Shown one piece after another: positions 6,226 through 11,040 of a stretch of DNA of 11,040 bases (positions within the stretch are counted from its first letter, which is position 1; each line of letters begins with the position of its first letter). The DNA comes from Xanthobacteraceae bacterium (GTDB lineage: Bacteria; Pseudomonadota; Alphaproteobacteria; Rhizobiales; Xanthobacteraceae). The stretch lies in contig JASHRR010000276.1 of assembly GCA_030037185.1 (NCBI GenBank), forward strand, positions 1 through 11,040, written 5' to 3'. The notes beneath the pieces were generated by a model that saw only the letters and a program-made list of their open reading frames with translations, made no database searches and was not told the origin of the DNA. The position numbers and the translations under genes are program-made.

Positions 6226-6540
6226 CTAGTTGCGCGGACTTTGTCCAGCGGCAGCGAGTACAAGCGTCTTGGCAAGGCGATCCTTACGGCTCTCGCCTTG
6301 CTCGACCCACGGCATCACACCGTTGGAGTCGATGTTGCTGACCTTCGCCACCTACTGGTCCGCGGCCGCCTCGTAGGCAACGCTGAGCGCTGTCTTGTGC
6401 TTAGCGCCGGGCAGGGAGCCGACGATGTCGCGCACGATCGACATGCGCCGGCTGAAGGCGCCGATGATTCCGAGGGGACACCAGATGAAAAAGAATAGCA
6501 CGCACGCCGAGACTTGCCATGTCCAAGAGATGCCCCTCAT
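6226..6540 (-). pseudogene. Small membrane protein gene interrupted by an in-frame amber codon
   Basis: From an ATG at 6540 the frame encodes 62 residues: a strongly hydrophobic segment (VSACVLFFFIWCPLGIIGAF, about 10-29), then SRRMSIVRDIVGSLPGAKHK and SVAYEAAADQ. A TAG follows at 6354-6352. The same frame then runs another 41 codons (VAKVSNIDSNGVMPWVEQGE, SRKDRLAKTLVLAAAG) to a second TAG at 6228-6226. The part after the first stop has the same G/C-ending codon bias and reads like ordinary protein. The simplest reading is therefore one gene of about 104 codons whose Trp TGG became TAG. It lies 37 nt after the L,D-transpeptidase gene on the same strand, a likely operon. No strong ribosome binding site precedes 6540, and the frame is open further up to 6645, so the start is uncertain. 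I do not recognise the family. Confidence 0.55.
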
Positions 6541-6577
6541 TATCAGCGCCGAGTAGATGCCGGGGAAAACCTTAACC

Positions 6578-8086
6578 TCACCGAATGGAACCCGCACCAG
6601 CGAATGGCGAGGGCCAAGTTGGCAGGTGATCGCCCCGACGCTCATACCGAACTTTGGTCTCGGGACCGTGACGTCGGAACTTGATGCCTCCTTGCGGCTC
6701 CCCGCTCATCAGAACTACAAACTCCGTGTCCTTACCGGTCTCCGAGCTCAACGCCTCGTCGGAGACGATCAGAGAGGATCGAGGCGAGGCTATTCCTGCG
6801 ATCCGATCCAATGCGTCCCGTGGAATGGTGACCCGGTCGAGCGCCTCCTTCGCCGGGCCCGGGTCAGTCGCCCTCGGCTCGACCTGACCGCGGCGTCCGG
6901 GTGGGCCGCGCAGCTCCACCCCGCCAGCATCTGGTTGCCGGCTCCCTAGCGAGACCACGCTCCATCGCATGTCGGCGCCGGTGCGCTCGATGGCGGTGAA
7001 GACATGTGTGCCGATCGGACGATCGGCATCCCGGATCGTAACGGGGGTCTCCAGGATAGGCTGGAAGCCCTGCCGGACATAAAGACGCTGCGTCTTGCGG
7101 CTAATGAAGACCGATACCGGCTCGAGATCGAGCGCCGCCTGGCGCGCCGCCTCGGCCGCCGCGACACGCGCGTTCTCTGCCACGACAGCGGCCTCGCGCG
7201 CAGACGTCAGAGCATCGAATTTCGGTTGCAGTTCGGCCTTCGCGGCTGTCCATTGCGCCTCGAGCTCGGCAGCCGTCGCGGCTGCCTTGGCTTTGGCATC
7301 CTCAGCCTGCTCCCTCGCCTCGATCGACTCTGCGGAGGCGGCCGCAGGACGACCGGCGGCGGCCAACTGCGCCGCTGCTCTGAGCTTCAAATTTTCGGCC
7401 ACATGCATCATCGCCAGCGCGGCCTCTCGGGAGGTTGTCACGGTAGCGAGTCGCGCCTCATCGGCCTTGCTGGCCGCCTCGTTCGCTTCGGCGGCGCGGG
7501 CGGCGGCGACAGTGCCGGCAGCCGGCCCCGTCGCAAACGGTACCGGATAAACGATCTCGACGGGCGCTAGGTCGGTAGGCGCCACGATGACCCGCATGCC
7601 CAGCTTGGTCACGCCGAACAGGCGCCTGGCGAAGTCGTAGGGCATCCGGACACAGCCATGCGACGCCGCATATCCTGGCAGAGGGCCACCGTGGAGAGCG
7701 ATGCCCGACCAAGTGACGCGCTGCATGTGCGGCATGTAGGCGTCGTCATACAGGTTCGAGTAATGCTCGGCTTGTTTCTCGATGACGCTGAAAATACCGG
7801 CGGGCGTCTCGCGTCCCTTCTGGCCGCTCGACACCGGTGCTCGCATGATCCAGCCCCTGGCGTCGTAGACGGTGATCCGCTGGTTGCGCAGCAAAACAAT
7901 GGCCATCATCGGCTCAACAGGCTCGCCGGTGATGCGCGACTCAACCGTCGCCGCGCGTTCGTTCCGACCATTTGCCGAGCCCGCCTGATCGCCCGTCGTG
8001 ATCACCGCAGCCAAGCTGGCAATGGCAAGACGTGCACGCCCTAACCAGGCCTGTTTGAATTTAAGGCTGACGAACTGAGAAGTCAT
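6578..8086 (-). CDS. L,D-transpeptidase (YkuD) with coiled-coil and second YkuD-like region
   Basis: The product is a 502-residue envelope enzyme expected to make 3-3 peptidoglycan cross-links or attach proteins to peptidoglycan. The ATG at 8086 (MTSQFVSLKFKQ) leads into a hydrophobic signal/anchor (RLAIASLAAVITTG). A more upstream start at 8167 would bury this signal. The YkuD domain covers about residues 60-175, with IALHGG (His132) and the active-site motif SHGCVRM (Ser142, His143, Gly144, Cys145). Next is a very Ala-rich, heptad-like helix at about 193-320. Residues about 323-475 (VSVFISRKTQRLYVRQGFQP, DADRPIGTHVFTAIE) resemble another YkuD fold but lack any SHGC motif, so this half should be inactive. 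The C-terminus after GGIKFRR may be an extended tail. Similar long proteins are common in Bradyrhizobium. A small membrane-protein gene follows 37 nt downstream. The divergent GNAT gene shares the upstream region. Confidence 0.9.
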   Translation of the reverse strand: MTSQFVSLKFKQAWLGRARLAIASLAAVITTGDQAGSANGRNERAATVESRITGEPVEPMMAIVLLRNQRITVYDARGWIMRAPVSSGQKGRETPAGIFSVIEKQAEHYSNLYDDAYMPHMQRVTWSGIALHGGPLPGYAASHGCVRMPYDFARRLFGVTKLGMRVIVAPTDLAPVEIVYPVPFATGPAAGTVAAARAAEANEAASKADEARLATVTTSREAALAMMHVAENLKLRAAAQLAAAGRPAAASAESIEAREQAEDAKAKAAATAAELEAQWTAAKAELQPKFDALTSAREAAVVAENARVAAAEAARQAALDLEPVSVFISRKTQRLYVRQGFQPILETPVTIRDADRPIGTHVFTAIERTGADMRWSVVSLGSRQPDAGGVELRGPPGRRGQVEPRATDPGPAKEALDRVTIPRDALDRIAGIASPRSSLIVSDEALSSETGKDTEFVVLMSGEPQGGIKFRRHGPETKVRYERRGDHLPTWPSPFAGAGSIR

Positions 8087-8426
8087 GCACGTCCATCCGG
8101 TCGGGCTATGCCATCCCGCACCTGAGGGGGAAAGATAACGCCCTGCGGTCCGGGCTGCCAAGCCCAATTCCCTTGCTATTGCCGGCCGTGCTATTCGTGA
8201 GGCGAAAATCCCATGGTGTGCCTTGCTCCGCGCCCCTTCGCGTTGACTGCTCTACGCAAAGTTTTGCGGGAAGAACCGACTTATTCGTCAGAAACTGACG
8301 CCCAAGTATTCGTTTTCTTGACTTCCGTGGCCATCCTCGGTGCCCTTGTGGTCGAGGACCTGCGCGCCTAAACAGTCCTCGCTACATTCCGAAGGCAGCG
8401 CGGCCTGACCCGAAAGAGAGAATCCA
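8087..8426. other. Divergent intergenic region between L,D-transpeptidase and GNAT genes
   Basis: These 340 bases show no gene. They contain the palindrome CGCAAA-GT-TTTGCG (8255-8268) and a 6-bp inverted repeat, CGTCAG-AAA-CTGACG (8286-8300), 17 bp further on. Both lie roughly mid-way between the divergent starts, where operators would be expected. A TTGACT occurs at 8319-8324 but has no good -10 partner, so I call no promoter. Confidence 0.5.
8255..8268. repeat. Short palindrome CGCAAA-GT-TTTGCG
   Basis: Six-base arms surround GT. Read on the minus strand, the context is CCCGCAAAACTTTGCG, closely matching CCCGCAAAATTTTTGCG at 5421-5436. The site lies about 170 bp upstream of the L,D-transpeptidase gene and about 160 bp upstream of the GNAT gene. 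Confidence 0.35.
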
Positions 8427-9788
8427 ATGTTCGAGTGGTGGAGGGCGTTGTCCCGAAGCGCATTGAGTGCACACAACGGGGTCGCCGCGACCTCTTCACG
8501 CCGTGACAGCGACGCGCGTGCGCGCCGGAAGGGCCAGGTGAATGTCGTTTCGCGCAGTCAACTGCAGAATTGTTCCCGTTGGCAATGCGCTTTTGCGTTG
8601 CAGCACAAGGATCATCGCTACTACGAAATCGTTGAGGACACTATCCACCCGGAATTCGATTACCACTATTTCGCCATCAGGAACTGTCAGGGTGAAATTC
8701 AGGCAATACAGCCATTCTTCCTTCTCGATCAAGATATCCTCGCTGGAATTCATCCGAGTTTCAGGCGTTTGACTGATGCGATCCGGCGTCGATGGCCGCG
8801 ATTCATGTTCATGAAAACTATGATGATCGGATGCGTCGCGGGTGAAGCACACCTCGACGACGGAGACGATCCAACCCGCGCCGCAACCGCCCAGTCCTTG
8901 GCCGGCGCCATCGTGGGGCATGCGCGCGTGCTGGGAGCGCGTCTGATCGTGCTCAAGGAATTTCCAGATCAGTATCGGGAAGCGCTGTCGTGCTTCGTTC
9001 GCCGTGGTTTCACCAGGATACCCAGCATGCCGCACACGCGGCTCAACATCGCTTACGCCGACTTCGACGATTACATGCAATCGGCACTCAACAGCGCAAC
9101 GCGTCGCAAGCTTCGCAAGAAGTTCAAGGCCGCGGAATCTGGCGCGCCGATCGAGTTGAGCGTAATCAACGACGTTACTTCGATTGTTGATGAAATATAT
9201 CCTCTCTATCTTCAGGTCTATGCACGTTCAAAGCTGCATTTTGAAAAGCTGACGAAGGGGTATTTCTGCGGCCTTGGAACCGCAATGCCGGACAGGGTGC
9301 GCTTCTTCGTCTGGCGGCGCCATACGAAGGCAGTGGCTTTCGGCCTATGCATAGTGCATGGCGACACCCTGTTTGCTGAATATCTGGGCCTCGACTACAG
9401 TGTTGCGCTTCAGCTCCATCTTTATCATTACGTTTTTCGCGATCTCGTGCATTGGGCCATAGCGAATGGGTGCAGATGGTTCCAGAGCACTGGCCTGAAT
9501 TACGATCCAAAGCTGCATCTGCGACATCATCTCAAACCCGTGGATCTGTACGTCAGGCATACATCGACCATCGTCAACGTATTCCTGGGCGTGGCGCTGC
9601 CGTTGCTTGAGCCAACCCGTCAGGACCCGACGTTGAAGAAATTTCCCAACTATCTCGATCTGTGGGGCTCGGATTCCGCGACCGGGGCATTACGGCGCCG
9701 CGCGCGCTCCAAATCCATGACGACCGTTGACCTTCGCAAAGGCTGGGGTACATCTGATAGCAGATGGGGTGAGCATCACGGTCGATAA
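8427..9788 (+). CDS. GNAT-superfamily acyltransferase, FemAB/BioF2-like
   Basis: The product has 453 residues. The central and C-terminal part looks like the FemAB/BioF2-type GNAT fold, which transfers acyl or aminoacyl groups. Supporting stretches are NSATRRKLRKKFKAAE (222-237), the segment VRFFVWRRHTKAVAFGLCIV (291-310) that reads as the acyl-donor binding core, GDTLFAEYLGLDYSVA (312-327), and the conserved helix YHYVFRDLVHWAIANGCRWF (333-352) followed by QSTGLNYDPKLHL. The N-terminal 40 residues are Arg/Ser-rich and look disordered. AAAGAGAGA upstream of the ATG at 8427 is a plausible ribosome binding site; later starts are possible. FemAB relatives add amino acids to peptidoglycan or modify lipids and polysaccharide. 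The divergent L,D-transpeptidase makes an envelope role attractive, but the substrate is not readable. The C-terminal tail (420-453) is basic and low-complexity. Confidence 0.75.
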   Translation: MFEWWRALSRSALSAHNGVAATSSRRDSDARARRKGQVNVVSRSQLQNCSRWQCAFALQHKDHRYYEIVEDTIHPEFDYHYFAIRNCQGEIQAIQPFFLLDQDILAGIHPSFRRLTDAIRRRWPRFMFMKTMMIGCVAGEAHLDDGDDPTRAATAQSLAGAIVGHARVLGARLIVLKEFPDQYREALSCFVRRGFTRIPSMPHTRLNIAYADFDDYMQSALNSATRRKLRKKFKAAESGAPIELSVINDVTSIVDEIYPLYLQVYARSKLHFEKLTKGYFCGLGTAMPDRVRFFVWRRHTKAVAFGLCIVHGDTLFAEYLGLDYSVALQLHLYHYVFRDLVHWAIANGCRWFQSTGLNYDPKLHLRHHLKPVDLYVRHTSTIVNVFLGVALPLLEPTRQDPTLKKFPNYLDLWGSDSATGALRRRARSKSMTTVDLRKGWGTSDSRWGEHHGR

Positions 9789-9901
9789 GATCGGATAGCG
9801 CTGGCAGCCGTGACGCTCGTCAGGTTGTCTTTGAGTGCGTGATCTCGTCCGCACACCCCACGCCCGGCTGCCTAATATAACATGGGCTGGCCCGGAGTCA
9901 C

Positions 9902-10190
9902 GCGTCCATCCACAAGGAGGGCGCCATGCAGTGCCGCAAGGTCAAATGGCCATCGGCACGTCTCAAGCAAATTTCGGCGTTGGAGCCCAGGAAACTAGGC
10001 GCCGGGCACCGCTAAAGCGAGAGTGGCAGGGCGCTGATCGATGCCGACGTGACCGGGGAAGACGCCACTTTCAGGTTCGCGCTCAACCGCGACAGGCTGC
10101 GCCGGACGCACCGGCGTAAGGCGCGCTATCTTGTTCCCGCACCAATCTCTGCACCCGAGAGCCGGCCAGCTTTGCCAGTTCTATTCGATC
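9902..10190 (+). pseudogene. IS1634-like transposase fragment, decayed
   Basis: Four stretches in order resemble IS1634-type transposases. They are IHKEGAMQCRKVKWPSARLK (from 9908), KLGAGHR, then ATFRFALNRDRLRRTHRRKA with RYL, and RTNLCTREPA with QFY. Intact relatives read roughly LKLGAAK, FTFALNRxKLRxxRRREGRYLLRTNL, then LWxFYIQL. The first parts share one frame but are cut by TAA at 10013-10015. RTNLCTREPA needs a frame change near 10133, and QLCQFY needs another near 10165. Both the N-terminal region and the C-terminal catalytic region are missing. The AAGGAGG at 9914-9920 looks like a perfect ribosome binding site ahead of a 29-codon frame, but it is better read as Lys-Glu-Gly codons of the old transposase. 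The match is from memory of the family. Confidence 0.55.
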
Positions 10191-10240
10191 GCCACCACCG
10201 CCAACAGGACGACATTCGGCCAGAATACCGGGCCGGGGCG

Positions 10241-10798
10241 CAAAGCTCGGCGGATGACGCAGCCGCTGGACGGATTGTGCCCGACCACACATCAGGGGGG
10301 CATCGGCGATACGACCTCGCAAAGTTCCGCCCGGAATTGTTTCACGCTGCTGAGGCGCCCCATCGGCCTATCGCTTACGCTCGTGTCTCCAGTAACGACC
10401 AAAAAGCCGACCTAAAGCGTCAGAAACAGGTGCTTGAACGTTCTGCGCCACCAATGGATGGCAATTCGAAGTAATTTCCGATCTCGGTTCGGGCATGAAT
10501 TACCGGAAGAAGGGACAAAAGCGCCTGCTTGACGAAATCGTGGATAGCAAAGTCGGTCGGCTGGTCATCACGCACAAGGATCGCCTGCTCCGGTTTGGGG
10601 CTGAAGTGCGATTTGCGAAGCACGCAACGTTGGGTTATCCTCAATCGCGGCGAAGATGCCACGTTTGAGCAAGACCTCGCGAAAGACCTCCTTGAGATTA
10701 TCACTGTATTTAGCGCCCGCCTTTATGGCAGTCGATCGCCTAAGAACGCCAAGCTTATCAAGGCTGTGACCCAAGCGATGCAGGCTCAGACCTCCTGA
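10241..10798 (+). pseudogene. tnpA: IS607-family serine recombinase (TnpA), frameshifted
   Basis: The end of a MerR-like DNA-binding domain (GRIVPDHTSGGHRRYDLAKF) is followed by a serine-resolvase domain: IAYARVSSNDQKADLKRQKQ with the nucleophile serine in RVSS, then ISDLGSGMNYRKKGQKRLLD, then RLVITHKDRLLRFGAE, then ILNRGEDATFEQDLAKDLLE and VFSARLYGSRS. This order defines the IS607 TnpA family. One base appears lost near 10440 (LER then FCATNGWQFEV), and one or more indels occur near 10605-10640, so no intact protein can be made. The HTH start is also missing or scrambled where it meets the IS1634-like fragment. IS607 elements usually carry tnpB (RNA-guided nuclease) downstream; after the stop at 10798 none is recognisable. 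The remnant is inactive. Confidence 0.85.
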
Positions 10799-11040
10799 CA
10801 TAGGGCAATGCGGAAGATGTCCGGTTTCGGTTCAATCTGGCACCCCGACAGGTACCATGGCGGTGCCACGTTCGACCCGAGGGCCGGGGAAAGCAAGCCC
10901 AATACGCCGCGGAGGATGCATTGCGAAGTTAACGCGCAGACCGGACCCAGGGAAGATTGTTGCCATCTTGTCAAGGGTCTCGCAGAGGGCCTGGGCGGCG
11001 TGCGTGCGATGCGGTGAGCTGAGCGGAGCCAAGGTGATAG
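10799..11040. other. Right-end stretch, no recognised gene
   Basis: The last 242 bases contain a minus-strand frame open to the right edge and ending at 10832. It includes ALCETLDKMATIFPGSGLRV. This reads more like protein than most shadows do and could be the tail of a gene or another transposase fragment, but it matches nothing I can name. No tnpB, element end or repeat was seen. Confidence 0.35.

Noticed and set aside
5980..6498. 172-codon plus-strand frame
   Set aside because: Its right half is antisense to the membrane-protein gene, it has no ribosome binding site, and its translation shows no recognisable features.
9914..10015. 29-codon peptide gene with a perfect AAGGAGG ribosome binding site
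   Set aside because: The frame continues upstream and downstream as IS1634-like transposase sequence, so AAGGAG is best read as Lys-Glu codons of a decayed gene.

Overview
The window looks like chromosomal DNA from a GC-rich alphaproteobacterium, most likely a Bradyrhizobium-like member of the Hyphomicrobiales. This rests on base composition, on gene types typical of that group (a sigma-F/NrsF pair beside a DUF2282 bufferin gene, a GCG_CRPN prefix-to-repeats secreted protein, a long L,D-transpeptidase) and on decayed IS elements. It is an inference from recognised families; no database search was run.

Left part (1-2076): a metal-stress module. A bufA1-like (DUF2282) bufferin gene runs off the left edge on the minus strand. 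Divergent from it are an ECF sigma factor and, 4 nt after its stop codon, a six-helix NrsF/DUF1109 anti-sigma factor. The gene-free space between them holds a 20-bp perfect palindrome (451-470) and a sequence matching the Caulobacter SigF promoter rule (GTAACT-N16-CGAA, 488-513) pointing toward the sigma gene. Family knowledge suggests that the membrane anti-sigma factor senses metal or redox stress, releases the sigma factor, and the sigma factor induces bufferin genes and possibly its own.

Middle (2077-5817): about 700 bp with no recognisable gene, then a divergent TetR regulator/cytochrome P450 pair around a 32-bp perfect inverted repeat (3409-3440) that overlaps a plausible P450 promoter. 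About 750 bp of mostly non-coding DNA follows, containing the 5' end of a decayed IS5-type transposase (minus, 4969-5112). Then comes a small secreted protein with 24-bp (8-residue) VVVAPAAP tandem repeats.

Right-middle (5818-9788): a gene-free stretch, then on the minus strand a long L,D-transpeptidase (SHGC active site, Ala-rich coiled coil, second YkuD-like region without the cysteine motif). Immediately downstream of it is a small membrane-protein gene interrupted by an in-frame amber codon. Divergent from the transpeptidase is a FemAB/BioF2-like GNAT acyltransferase, so this block may concern the cell envelope.

Right end (9789-11040): an insertion-sequence graveyard. It holds a decayed IS1634-like transposase fragment, abutted by a frameshifted IS607-type serine recombinase (MerR-like HTH plus resolvase domain) with no tnpB after it, then about 240 bp without a recognised gene. 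No RNA gene or CRISPR array was seen.
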